From: Photorhabdus cinerea
Lineage (GTDB): Bacteria > Pseudomonadota > Gammaproteobacteria > Enterobacterales > Enterobacteriaceae
Direction: 5' to 3'
Assembly (NCBI RefSeq): GCF_011189575.1
Contig: NZ_PUJW01000006.1
Coordinates: 62,001 to 126,000, forward strand
Length of the DNA: 64,000 nt
Every line of letters starts with the position of its first letter. Within the stretch, counting starts at the first letter, position 1. The notes beneath the pieces were generated by a model. It was not told the DNA's origin, searched no databases, and saw only the letters and a list, made by a program, of their open reading frames with translations. Below are positions 1 through 9,231 of the stretch, in pieces. The translations under genes were made by a program, and so were the position numbers.

Positions 1-355
1 TGGCTTAGTGTAAAGTGAGAATAAAGGATATGATCGGTTATCTAGCTAAGAAAATCAATTAAATTGTGTTTAGAGAAGTTCGCGTTGGTTCTTTTAGTAA
101 AATGGAATGATTTATGTATTATAAAATTGAGTGCTAAGTCATTTGGTTAAATAATTTGTATAAGCAACCAGAGAGGAATAAAACAATATAAACAACTTAT
201 TGTGAAAATAAAATTTCTTTATATAATTCAGCTATTAGCCATTGTTGTTTCAATAACAGATTATTTATTTTTTATTCTACTAATGAAATTATTGCTGCTT
301 AGTGTCACTATTAATGATTGAATTTCTTGATATTGCATATTTACTCTTTGCACAA
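1..355. other. AT-rich intergenic stretch downstream of fdhD
   Basis: I see no credible open frame, tRNA or strong hairpin here. The stretch lies beyond the 3' end of fdhD and is strongly AT-rich. No rho-independent terminator for fdhD is recognisable. Confidence 0.5.
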
Positions 356-1186
356 CTAACGCCTTAGTCTCTCAGGATGAGTATAAACAGTTGCCCGACC
401 GGGTTTGCAGAAACCAACTAATGTCAGATTGCATTGATCAGCGACTTCTATAGCTAACGAAGTCGCTGCTGAAACAGCAAACAGAATCTCAATACTACAG
501 ACGGCAGATTTTTGTACCATTTCATAGCTGGCGCGGCTGGATACTAAAATGGCGCCTTGCTGCCAGCCTGTTTTGGCTTTCATTCCCAGCATCTTGTCCA
601 ACGCGACGTGACGGCCTACATCCTCACAGCCACCTAATAACTCACCTTCTGGGTTGATCCAGCTTGCTACATGAGTACATCCGGTCAGTACACCAATATC
701 CTGAATATTGGTTAATTGGGAAAGAGCATAGTCAAGATGGCTTAATGAAAAGGTTTGAGTGAAAGGCAGTGGAGTAATTGGGCGGAAAATATCAGAAAGT
801 TGTTCTGTACCGCAGATCCCGCAGCCCGTCCGTCCTGCCATATTGCGTCTGCGCTCTTTCAAACCAGCAAAACGACGGTTGGAAAGCTCTATTTGCAACT
901 CAATTCCACCATGACAATTGACAATAGTGTCAATACCACGAATTTCTTGTTGAGATTCAATAATGCCTTCAGAAAGTGAAAACCCAATAGCGAAATATTC
1001 AAGATCTTTGGGACTAGCCATCATCACGACATGAGAAATGCCGTTGTAGACTAAAGCAACAGGAACTTCTTCTGCTACCCAATCTGCTTTTGATGTATTG
1101 AGATGATGTTTTTGTTGCACATTCGTTTGTTTTACGCCCTTAATCACATCAAATTGTAACAATTTCCCTGATCTTGTGTTATGCAT
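356..1186 (-). CDS. fdhD: formate dehydrogenase accessory sulfurtransferase FdhD
   Basis: FdhD passes sulfur from the cysteine desulfurase IscS to the molybdenum (bis-MGD) cofactor of formate dehydrogenases, a step needed for their activity in the cytoplasm. The 276-residue product has the usual length. The persulfide-carrying CGICG loop is at Cys122 and Cys125, matching the Cys121/Cys124 pair of the E. coli protein. The downstream GCTHVASW and [14 protein letters not shown] blocks are also family hallmarks. The gene is divergent from fdoG, as in E. coli, with about 180 bp between the starts. It looks intact although its usual client operon next door is broken, so it probably serves other formate dehydrogenases too. 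Confidence 0.95.
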   Translation of the reverse strand: MHNTRSGKLLQFDVIKGVKQTNVQQKHHLNTSKADWVAEEVPVALVYNGISHVVMMASPKDLEYFAIGFSLSEGIIESQQEIRGIDTIVNCHGGIELQIELSNRRFAGLKERRRNMAGRTGCGICGTEQLSDIFRPITPLPFTQTFSLSHLDYALSQLTNIQDIGVLTGCTHVASWINPEGELLGGCEDVGRHVALDKMLGMKAKTGWQQGAILVSSRASYEMVQKSAVCSIEILFAVSAATSLAIEVADQCNLTLVGFCKPGRATVYTHPERLRR

Positions 1187-1367
1187 TAGACGAATGACCT
1201 AATAGTATTACTACATAATAATTATGTGGAAAAAAGAGTCTATACTATTTATCAGGCAATGAATCTGATCCCGCTATGGAAAGTGGTTAATAAAAGAAAA
1301 CACATTCAGGATTTTTCCCGTGAGGGAATGGGCGTATGTTTAAAACAATGTGAGTGAGGAGATCCCC

Positions 1368-4300
1368 ATGCAAGTCAGCAGAAGACAGTTCTTTAAGATC
1401 TGCGCTGGCGGTATGGCGGGTACGACGGTGGCGGCGTTGGGCTTTGCTCCAACCGTAGCTCTTGCACAAACACGTAACTATAAACTATTGCGTGCGCGTG
1501 AAACCCGGAATACCTGTACGTACTGTTCTGTCGGTTGTGGGTTGTTGATGTACAGCCTTGGTGATGGCGCAAAAAATGCGAAAGAGAGTATTTTCCATAT
1601 TGAAGGCGATCCTGATCATCCGGTAAATCGAGGCGCACTTTGCCCGAAAGGGGCTGGTCTGGTTGATTTTATCCACAGCGAAAGTCGCCTGAAATATCCG
1701 GAATATCGTGCTGCGGGTTCTGATAAATGGCAACGTATCACTTGGGATGAGGCATTTGATCGCATTGCTAAGTTAATGAAAGCAGACCGTGACGCTAATT
1801 TCATTAAAACCAATCAAGATGGTGTTACGGTCAATCGCTGGCTGACGACGGGTATGTTGTGCGCATCTGCTTCCAGTAATGAAACCGGCTATTTAACCCA
1901 AAAATTTAGTCGCGCTCTCGGCATGCTTGCCGTAGACAACCAAGCGCGTGTCTGACACGGGCCAACGGTAGCAAGTCTTGCTCCAACATTTGGTCGCGGT
2001 GCGATGACCAACCACTGGGTTGATATTAAGAACGCGAATCTGATCGTCGTTATGGGGGGAAATGCCGCTGAAGCGCATCCTGTGGGGTTCCGCTGGGCAA
2101 TGGAAGCGAAAATTCATAATAACGCTAAGTTAATCGTGATCGATCCACGCTTTACCCGTACGGCATCTGTGGCAGATTTCTATACCCCGATCCGTTCCGG
2201 TACTGATATTGCTTTTCTGTCAGGTGTGATTTTATACCTACTAACCAATGAAAAGATTAATCGCGAATATGTTGAAGCATATACCAACGCTAGTCTTATC
2301 GTGCGTGAAGATTACTCGTTCGATGATGGTTTATTCAGCGGTTATGATGCAGAAAAACGTCAATACGACAAAACCAGTTGGAATTACGCACTGGATGAAA
2401 ACGGCTTTGCTCAACGTGATATCACACTGAGCCATCCACGTTGTGTATGGAGTCTGTTGAAAGAGCACGTTAGCCGTTATACGCCCGATGTCGTCAGTAA
2501 TATTTGTGGCACGCCAAAAGATGATTTCCTGAAAGTCTGTGAATATATTGCCGAGACTTGCGTTAAGGACAAGACCGCTTCTTTCTTATACGCACTGGGT
2601 TGGACTCAGCACTCGGTTGGTGCACAGAACATCCGTACTATGGCCATGATCCAGCTTCTGCTGGGTAACATGGGTATGGCTGGTGGCGGTGTTAATGCAT
2701 TGCGTGGTCACTCGAATATTCAGGGGTTGACTGATTTGGGGCTGTTATCACAGAGCTTGCCGGGATACTTGACATTGCCGTCAGAAAAACAAGCCGATTT
2801 GCAAACTTATCTACAGGCAAATACGCCAAAGCCCATGTTGCCGGGTCAGGTTAACTACTGGGGTAACTATCCGAAATTCTTTGTCAGTCTGATGAAGAGT
2901 TTTTACGGCGACAATGCCCGTAAAGATAACGACTGGGGTTTTGACTGGTTACCGAAATGGGACAAAAGTTATGATGTCCTGCAATTTTTCGAAATGATGT
3001 CGAATGGTGAAGTGAATGGCTATATCTGTCAGGGCTTTAACCCGGTTGCATCATTCCCGAATAAAAACAAAGTGGTTGATGCACTGTCGAAGCTGAAATT
3101 CTTGATCACTATTGATCCACTTAATACTGAAACGTCAACTTTCTGGCAGAACCACGGTGAATTTAATGAAGTTGATTCAGCTAAAATTCAAACAGAAGTT
3201 TTCCGTCTACCGTGTTGCTGTTTTGCAGAGGAAAACGGTTCGATTGTTAATTCTGGTCGCTGGTTGCAATGGCACTGGAAAGGTGCTGATGCTCCGGGAG
3301 AAGCTATCGGTGATGCGGAAATTCTTTCTGGTATCTTCAAACGTATGCGCGATATGTACCTTACAGAAGGAGGCGCATTACCTGAGCAGGTACTGAATAT
3401 GACCTGGGATTACTTCAACCCGGATAGTCCCACATCGGAAGAGGTGGCTCAGGAGAGCAATGGCCGGGCATTGGTTGATCTAATTGATGCTGATGGCAAT
3501 GTCATTGTGAAGCAAGGCCAGCAGTTGACTTCTTTTGCGCAGTTACGTGATGACGGCACGACGGCTAGTGGTTGTTGGATCTTTACCGGGAGCTGGACGC
3601 CAGAAGGTAATCAGATGGCTCGTCGTGATAATTCTGACCCATCAGGCTTGGGTAATACGCTGGGTTGGGCGTGGGCTTGGCCGTTAAATCGTCGTATTTT
3701 GTATAACCGCGCATCGGCTAATCCGCAGGGTAAACCGTGGGACCCGAAACGCCAGTTACTGGCGTGGAATGGTGCTAAGTGGGGAGGTGTTGATATTCCT
3801 GATTACAGCATGGCTGCACCGGAAACAGAGGTTGGTCCGTTTATCATGCAACCGGAAGGTATGGGGCGTTTGTTTGCTATTGATAAAATGGCAGAAGGCC
3901 CATTCCCTGAACACTACGAACCCTTTGAAACGCCGTTAGGCACTAATCCGTTGCATCCGAATGTGGTTTCTAATCCGGCTGCCCGGGTGTTCAAAAGCGA
4001 TTTTGAGGCTATGGGTAAACCAGATAAATTCCCTTACGTGGGGACCACTTATCGCCTGACAGAACATTTTCACTATTGGACGAAACATGCATTGTTGAAC
4101 TCGATTATCCAGCCTGAGCAGTTTGTGGAAATTGGTGAAAAACTGGCGGAGAAAAAGGGCATCAAACACGGTGATACCGTCAAAGTGAGCTCTAATCGTG
4201 GCTACATCAAAGCGAAAGCGGTTGTAACCAAACGTATTCGAACCCTGAATGTACAGGGCCGCGAAGTGGATACTATTGGTATTCCAATTCATTGGGGATT

Positions 4301-4415
4301 TGAAGGGGCAGCGAAAAAAGGCTTTATTGCCAATACGTTGACACCATTTGTTGGTGATGCAAACACACAAACGCCTGAATTCAAAGCGTTCCTGGTTAAT
4401 GTGGAAAAGGTGTAA
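1368..4415 (+). CDS. fdoG: formate dehydrogenase-O (FdnG/FdoG type) large subunit, selenocysteine-containing
   Basis: Catalytic molybdenum/selenium subunit of a periplasm-facing respiratory formate dehydrogenase, oxidising formate to CO2. I read it through the UGA at 1953-1955 as selenocysteine 196, giving 1015 residues as in E. coli. The frame after UGA continues [15 protein letters not shown], the standard sequence after Sec. The ATG at 1368 is preferred over the GTG at 1350 because a GAGGAG Shine-Dalgarno stands before it and the product then opens with a twin-arginine signal (SRRQFF). Cys50, Cys53, Cys57 and Cys92 fit the N-terminal 4Fe-4S site. The gene appears intact, but its partners fdoH and fdoI are broken or missing downstream, so a working FdoGHI complex is unlikely unless subunits come from another locus. 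Confidence 0.95.
1953..1984 (+). promoter_or_regulatory. Sec UGA codon with bacterial SECIS hairpin
   Basis: Directly after the in-frame UGA lies the inverted repeat GGTAGCAAGTCTTGCTCC (1967-1984). It folds as GG, a bulged U, AGCAAG, and the complementary arm. Counting the U of UGA as 1, the bulge is U17 and the apical bases are G23 and U24, the positions that SelB recognises in the E. coli fdhF and fdnG elements. selA and selB lie 7 kb downstream. Confidence 0.93.
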
Positions 4416-4427
4416 AGGGGAAAAATT

Positions 4428-4615
4428 ATGTCACTGCAAACTCAAGGCATCATTCGTCACTCTGCCACCCACTCCTTCACTCCTGCGCCACGGGTGCGGA
4501 TGACCAACAAGAAGTTGCGAAGCTGATTGATGTAACAACGTGTATCGGTTGTAAAGCCTGTCAGGTGGCTTGTTTGGAACGATATCCGTGATGAAATTGG
4601 TTATAACGTTGGTGT
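4428..4615 (+). pseudogene. fdoH: fdoH remnant (Fe-S subunit of formate dehydrogenase-O), frameshifted and truncated
   Basis: An AAAGGGG site and ATG at 4428, 12 bp after fdoG, start a frame reading [20 protein letters not shown], matching the FdoH N-terminus. Near 4499 one base is missing from a G run; the next frame gives [18 protein letters not shown] with the first ferredoxin-type cysteines. Near 4573 five more bases are missing, and the third frame gives [14 protein letters not shown]. Homology stops at about 4614, so roughly 60 of about 300 codons remain. The rest of fdoH and all of fdoI are absent. The single-base change could be a sequencing error; the five-base loss and the truncation cannot easily be. 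Confidence 0.92.
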
Positions 4616-4975
4616 AATAGTGGTAAAGAAAACATTCTTATAATTATTATCAGCAAAATATGCTCCAGCAATAGGTGTCAATACAATAGCAGCATTCTGT
4701 GAGAATGAATAATTGTAGAATGCTTTCTTTAATTTTCTTTTAGGTATTATTTCAGACAAGATATCACGAGTAAATGGTTTTGCAATTGCTTTTGATATTG
4801 CTAATGTTGAAAAAAATAATAGCCAAGAATAGAATCCAGAGAATAGGATTAGAAATGAGAAGGAAATAGCTCTTAATAGGCAGGGTATTAAAAATATCCA
4901 TCCTTTACTGAGTTTGTTTAGTTTATTTTTAATTGTCTTGGTCGTATACGCCATCAGGATATTGAAGAATCTCAT
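4601..4975 (-). pseudogene. remnant of a major facilitator superfamily transporter
   Basis: The 124-residue frame has about three hydrophobic segments and the sequence LSEIIPKRKLKKAFYNYSFS followed by PIAGAYFADN. This is the TM4-TM5 region of MFS exporters, where a (L/P)xxVPxxxLxxAN block precedes a GPaxGG-like turn. TM1-2 and everything after TM5 are missing: a stop codon stands two codons before the ATG at 4975, and the 3' end runs into the fdoH remnant on the opposite strand. An intact transporter would need about 400 residues. I treat it as a dead piece brought in with, or left by, the insertion that destroyed fdoHI. Confidence 0.7.
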
Positions 4976-5270
4976 GGTTTAACGCTTTATTTTTTAATAT
5001 GTTTCTGTTTAAAGCGATAAGTATAAATATAGCATCGGACTACTGTTCTAATAGGACTTATTCGAGAGGGTTAATTCACATGTATGATTATTCAACACAT
5101 AATATTTGGAGAGAGTGATTTATATGTTCTTCCCTTTATCTGATTATGAATTTTCTGGCCTGCTCTACGGTATTGTGCTTTGTCTTATGGGATTGGATAT
5201 ATATTGCATATCTTTGGATTTTCAATAAAAACTTTGATCATTCAACTTATTATTATTTTTAACTAAAATT
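4976..5270. other. AT-rich spacer, possible 34-residue ORF at 5124-5228 (+)
   Basis: No recognisable gene. A short frame at 5124-5228 on the plus strand begins MFFPLSDYEFSGLLYG after a GAGAGAG stretch and has a hydrophobic middle. I cannot assign it, and it may be chance. Confidence 0.3.
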
Positions 5271-5301
5271 AAAATTGGCATCAAGTTCTGATGCCAATTT
5301 T
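5271..5301 (-). terminator. terminator of the first O-methyltransferase gene
   Basis: Perfect 13-bp inverted repeat AAAATTGGCATCA / TGATGCCAATTTT with a 5-nt loop, 78 bp past the stop of the minus-strand gene. The A/T ends give a U-rich tail in either direction. A closely similar hairpin follows the second gene copy at 6685-6719. Confidence 0.8.
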
Positions 5302-5378
5302 ATATCTGTTACGTATATTTCTCCGAGATATAATATGTATATCGTTATCTTTGGTAGATATCTATGATTACCTATAAT

Positions 5379-6332
5379 TTATTTTATGCCTAGTTCTATA
5401 ATTGAAGACACTTCATTTATATCTTTAGTGTCTTTAATGACAAGCCCGGCCTGATTAGCCAAATATTCGATCTCTTCCAGGTAACGTTCTTTTCCTAAGA
5501 ATAATGTATCCATTAATATGTCTAAAGAGATGACCATTTTAGATTGTGGTTTTTTCATGAAGCTTATCAATAAAACAGTGGCACCAGTATTCATCGCTTT
5601 TCGGCAGTTTTCTAAAATTAATATCGAATCATTATCGGACCAATCATGGATAATATTCTTTAAAATATATAAATCATAACCTGATGGAATTGATTTTAGA
5701 AAATCTCCATTTATAAAATCTATATTTTCTGAAACAGGAATTTCATTATATCTGTCTAATACAGCGTAATGTTTTCCTTTTACTTTTTTACTCATTTTTA
5801 CCAGAAGATTTCCTTCTCCACCTCCAACATCTAATATTCTGTTGTGTTTACTAAAATCATAAATATCAAGTAATTTTTCAACTATTTTGTCTGAGGTTTT
5901 TGACATGGAAGAGTCAAAATTTGATTTGAGCAATTTGTTACTATTTAAATGTTCGAAGAATGGTTTCCCATGTGTTATTTCAAATGCTGATTTACCTTTG
6001 TTCTCAAGTAAGGATTTTGGGTACATTGACCAAGCGTTCCAGCAATCTGAGCTAAGTTCCCACTTTAGTATTAATGATTCCATGCTTTCAGGATCTGCAA
6101 GTGCACTGCATTCATCAGAAAGAGCGACTTCACGGTTGTTACTGACTAATACCCCTATTTCAATTAAGAAATCACATAATCGGCTAAGACGAGAATTATC
6201 AATATTACATTTTCGGGAAAGTTCGTCTATATCTACATAGGCTCCATTTTTAAAGTGAACAGATAAACCTGTGTCAACGAAAGCATAGATTGCGGCTGAT
6301 TTTCTATATGATGTAATAAGTTCGTCTAACAT
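5379..6332 (-). CDS. COMT-type SAM-dependent O-methyltransferase, copy 1
   Basis: 317 residues with the two-part layout of small-molecule O-methyltransferases (PF00891). An N-terminal winged-helix/dimerisation domain (residues 1-100) is followed by a Rossmann SAM domain. SAM motif I is ILDVGGGEG at 166-174, an acidic FINGD at 206-210 would contact the cofactor, and IIHDWSD at 227-233 carries the likely catalytic His229. It is a paralogue of the gene at 6789-7751, in the same direction, with matching leader and terminator. An AAAGGA site stands before the start. From memory, P. laumondii has a group of O-methyltransferases near this chromosomal place implicated in methylating the anthraquinone AQ-256; I suggest that role, but the substrate is not shown by sequence. 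Composition is more AT-rich than fdo/sel, suggesting acquisition. Confidence 0.85.
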   Translation of the reverse strand: MLDELITSYRKSAAIYAFVDTGLSVHFKNGAYVDIDELSRKCNIDNSRLSRLCDFLIEIGVLVSNNREVALSDECSALADPESMESLILKWELSSDCWNAWSMYPKSLLENKGKSAFEITHGKPFFEHLNSNKLLKSNFDSSMSKTSDKIVEKLLDIYDFSKHNRILDVGGGEGNLLVKMSKKVKGKHYAVLDRYNEIPVSENIDFINGDFLKSIPSGYDLYILKNIIHDWSDNDSILILENCRKAMNTGATVLLISFMKKPQSKMVISLDILMDTLFLGKERYLEEIEYLANQAGLVIKDTKDINEVSSIIELGIK

Positions 6333-6684
6333 TGAATTATCCTTTATGATTATAAAGAAATGAGGAATTTTCTCTAAATTACAGATAATACTCTTGGATA
6401 TCGTGACAACATGTTTTTACCAAAATGTAATTATTAAATTTGATATCTTTTGCTAATTATATAATAAAGATTAAATTCTCCTTTGGTAATTGTTTGGTCC
6501 ATCTTAATGATGGATTTATAGAAGTAAACGATTAACTGTCAGACTATATTAAGTTTGATAGAAATAAATGAGTAAGATCACAGTTAACTCTTTTCAGGAT
6601 TTTTGAAAGTTAAATAAGATAAAATAACTTGGTGTATTTTATCTGCTTGAAATTGTCAGCGTGCTTTTTTCTCCGATATGAAAT
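6333..6684 (-). promoter_or_regulatory. promoter and long leader of the first O-methyltransferase gene
   Basis: On the minus strand, TGTGATCTTACTCATT (6567-6582) resembles a CRP site (TGTGA-N6-TCA). A TATAGT -10 box at 6543-6548 is placed so that the site centre would be near -40, a class II arrangement. The leader would be about 200 nt. The same elements with the same spacing precede copy 2. A conserved AAAGGAGAATT block lies in the leader, but I see no ATG suitably placed after it. No other gene is visible. Confidence 0.5.
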
Positions 6685-6719
6685 AAAACATGGCATCAGA
6701 TATCTTGATGCCATGTTTT
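6685..6719 (-). terminator. terminator of the second O-methyltransferase gene
   Basis: Perfect 14-bp inverted repeat AAAACATGGCATCA / TGATGCCATGTTTT around a 7-nt loop, 70 bp beyond the stop of the gene at 6789-7751. It shares the GGCATCA stem core with the hairpin at 5271-5301, showing that the terminator was duplicated with the gene. Confidence 0.82.
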
Positions 6720-6788
6720 AAATATATGTTTCTCTACGTTGGAATATCCATATGGTTATCTGGGTGAATAATATTTAATTTCTATAAT

Positions 6789-7751
6789 TTATTTTACCCC
6801 TAGTTTAATAAATGAAAATGATTCATCTATATCTTCAGTTTCTTGAATGATGAGTCCTGCTTGGTCAGCCAAATACTCGAACTCAGTCAAATAACGTTCT
6901 TTCCCTAAAAGTATCACATCCATGAATATATCCATAGACTTAGCTATATTCGCTATAGGGGACTGTGGTTTTTTCATTATGGTGATCAATAAGAGAGTGG
7001 CGTTATCATCCATCGCTTTCCGGCAATTCTTCAAAATTAATATTGAGTCATCATCAGACCAATTATGGATGACATTCTTTAAAATATATAGGTCATAACC
7101 TGATGGAACTGATTTCAGGAAATCTCCATTTATAAAATCCATATCTTCTGAAACAGGCATTTCATTATATCTGTCTAATACGGTGTAATGTTTTCCTTTT
7201 ACCTTTTCATTGATTTTTACCAGAAGATTTCCTTCTCCTCCGCCAAGATCTAATATTTTGTTATGTTTGCTGAAATCATAAATTTCAAGTAACTTTTTAG
7301 CTAATTTGTCCGAGTTTCTTGACATTAAAGAATCAAAATTTGATTTTATTAATTTATTATTGTCCAAATACTCGAAGAATGGCTTACCATTCGCTATTTC
7401 TAATGCTGACTTGTTATCATTTTTCAGTAAGGATTCTGGATACGCTAACCAAGAATTCCAGTTATATGAGCTAACTTCATATTTTACTAATAATGACTCT
7501 AGACTGTTAGGATCTGCAAGTGCACTGCATTCATCAGAAAGGGCAACTCCATGGTTGTTGCTAACCAATACCCCGATTTCAATTAAAAAATCACATAATC
7601 GGCTGAGGCGAGAGTTATCAATACCGCATTTATGGGAAAGTTCACCTATATCTACATAGATCCCATCTTTAAGATGAACAGATAATCCTGTATTAACAAG
7701 AGTATAGATTACTGCTGATTTTCTATATGATCTAATAAGTTCGGTTAGCAT
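6789..7751 (-). CDS. COMT-type SAM-dependent O-methyltransferase, copy 2
   Basis: 320 residues, alignable without gaps to copy 1 over the first 250 residues (for example the shared 62-residue block beginning DNSRLSRLCDFLIEIGVLVS has few changes), with a three-residue insertion before the C-terminal helix pair. SAM motif I is ILDLGGGEG at 166-174. The catalytic-His motif is VIHNWSD: His229 is kept, but the next residue is Asn230 where copy 1 and most of the family have Asp. Start and RBS match copy 1 (conserved TATAATCATAAAGGATAA before the ATG). The pair arose by tandem duplication of a unit of about 1.41 kb including promoter and terminator. The divergence suggests a different substrate or position of methylation. 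Confidence 0.85.
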   Translation of the reverse strand: MLTELIRSYRKSAVIYTLVNTGLSVHLKDGIYVDIGELSHKCGIDNSRLSRLCDFLIEIGVLVSNNHGVALSDECSALADPNSLESLLVKYEVSSYNWNSWLAYPESLLKNDNKSALEIANGKPFFEYLDNNKLIKSNFDSLMSRNSDKLAKKLLEIYDFSKHNKILDLGGGEGNLLVKINEKVKGKHYTVLDRYNEMPVSEDMDFINGDFLKSVPSGYDLYILKNVIHNWSDDDSILILKNCRKAMDDNATLLLITIMKKPQSPIANIAKSMDIFMDVILLGKERYLTEFEYLADQAGLIIQETEDIDESFSFIKLGVK

Positions 7752-8280
7752 TGAGTTATCCTTTATGATTATAAAGAAATGAGTGTTTTATTTAGATTAC
7801 AGAATGTTATTAATATCTTGGAATAATATTTCGACCAAAATATTATTATTAATTTTAATATATTTTCCTAATCAGATAATGAAGGTTGAATTCTCCTTTG
7901 ATAATTGTTTCGTTAACCTTTATGACGCATTAAACTATCAACAGTTAGACTATATTAAATCTAATAAAAAGAAATGACGAAGATCACAATTAACTCTTTT
8001 AAATATATTTTTAAATTAAATGAAATAATATTCTGTAGTAAAATGTTTTTTTAAAAATTATTTATGTAAAAAAGGATAATTATAAAGTCTGGGGAGTTAC
8101 AGGTGCTTTTTGAATATGCTGGCTACCATTCAGCACATAATTTCCAGTATTTTCACCATAATTTCTATATTCTCTCTGTGGCTCAGAGTCCGCTTTTGAT
8201 CTATGCTGAATGCTAAAAATAGGCTTAGGATTATTATTAACCGGAAAGCCGTATAACAGATAACAGGAAGATAGAGCTTA
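7752..8280. promoter_or_regulatory. promoter/leader of O-methyltransferase copy 2, then spacer up to fdhE
   Basis: On the minus strand a CRP-like TGTGATCTTCGTCATT (7973-7988) and a TATAGT -10 box (7949-7954) repeat the arrangement upstream of copy 1. From about 8040 to 8280 the similarity ends and the spacer leads into fdhE. I looked for remains of fdoI here and found none. An AGGAAG sequence about 10 bp before the fdhE ATG is a plausible RBS. Confidence 0.5.
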
Positions 8281-9210
8281 ATGAGTATTCGCATCGTTCC
8301 TAAAGAGCAATTGAGTAAAGAGCGTGTCAATGAAAAAGCAGCAGATTATATCCCGCCACTGCTTTTTGTTAATCTGAAAAACCTCTATCAACGTCGTGCT
8401 GAGCGTCTTAAACAACTGGCTGTAGATAATCCATTTGCGGACTATCTTAGCTTTGTAGCAGACGTTGTTCAGGCCCAGCAAAAAGCGTTACATGACAATC
8501 CCCTGAAAATAGAGATGACAGATATTTTGGAAAAATCTGCTGCTGAGGGTAAACCTCCTCTGGATTGTAAAATATTCCCACGTACTGAGCACTGGCAAAA
8601 ATTGCTTTACTCTTTGATAGCAGAATTACTGCCTGATGCTCCGGAACATATCAGCATCGCTTTGGATAATCTGGAAAAAGCGTCGGAGCAGGAACTGGAA
8701 CAGATGGCTGATGCTTTGCTGAAAAATGAATTTAGTAAAGTCAGCCCTGAAAAAGCACTATTTATCTGGGCTGCACTTTCCTTGTATTGGACACAAATGG
8801 CAAATCAAATCCCAGGAAAGGCGCGGGCAGAATATGGTGAACATCGTCAGTTCTGTCCTGTTTGTGGCAGTATGCCAGTTGCCAGTGTTGTGCAGATTGG
8901 AACCATTAATGGGCTGCGTTACCTGCATTGTAGTCTGTGTGAAAGTGAATGGCATGTGGTACGGGTGAAGTGCAGTAACTGTGAACAGACTTATGATCTC
9001 AATTATTGGTCGCTGAATAGTGAACAAACAGCAGTGAAAGCGGAAAGTTGTGGTGATTGTGGCAGTTATCTAAAAATCCTCTATCAGGAAAAAGATCCAA
9101 AAGTTGAGGCTATTGCTGATGATCTGGCTTCACTGATCCTTGATGCCAAAATGGAAGAGGAAGGTTTTGCCCGCAGTAGTATCAACCCATTTCTGTTCCC
9201 AAATGAGTAA
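8281..9210 (+). CDS. fdhE: formate dehydrogenase formation protein FdhE
   Basis: 309 residues, the same length as E. coli FdhE. It is a cytoplasmic rubredoxin-like proofreading factor for Tat-exported formate dehydrogenases that interacts with the catalytic subunit. The C-terminal half carries four CxxC pairs (CPVC, CSLC, CSNC, CGDC), which bind iron in the characterised protein. In E. coli it follows fdoI; here the fdoHI genes have been lost and fdhE now follows the methyltransferase island, so it must be transcribed from a new or internal promoter. selA follows after 21 bp. Confidence 0.95.
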   Translation: MSIRIVPKEQLSKERVNEKAADYIPPLLFVNLKNLYQRRAERLKQLAVDNPFADYLSFVADVVQAQQKALHDNPLKIEMTDILEKSAAEGKPPLDCKIFPRTEHWQKLLYSLIAELLPDAPEHISIALDNLEKASEQELEQMADALLKNEFSKVSPEKALFIWAALSLYWTQMANQIPGKARAEYGEHRQFCPVCGSMPVASVVQIGTINGLRYLHCSLCESEWHVVRVKCSNCEQTYDLNYWSLNSEQTAVKAESCGDCGSYLKILYQEKDPKVEAIADDLASLILDAKMEEEGFARSSINPFLFPNE

Positions 9211-9231
9211 CGGCTAACTGACGGAATTGCT

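Noticed and set aside
1393..1813. Long minus-strand frames across the start of fdoG
   Set aside because: Antisense of a strongly conserved coding region, with no RBS or recognisable protein.
1953..1955. TGA in fdoG as an inactivating nonsense mutation
   Set aside because: The downstream hairpin with U17/G23/U24 and the [15 protein letters not shown] continuation show it is the normal Sec codon.
5887..7659. Paired 117-codon plus-strand frames inside both methyltransferase genes
   Set aside because: Both are antisense shadows; they look conserved only because the two genes are paralogues.
8040..8280. Possible fdoI remnant just before fdhE
   Set aside because: No frame matches the cytochrome b subunit; no conserved His helices found.
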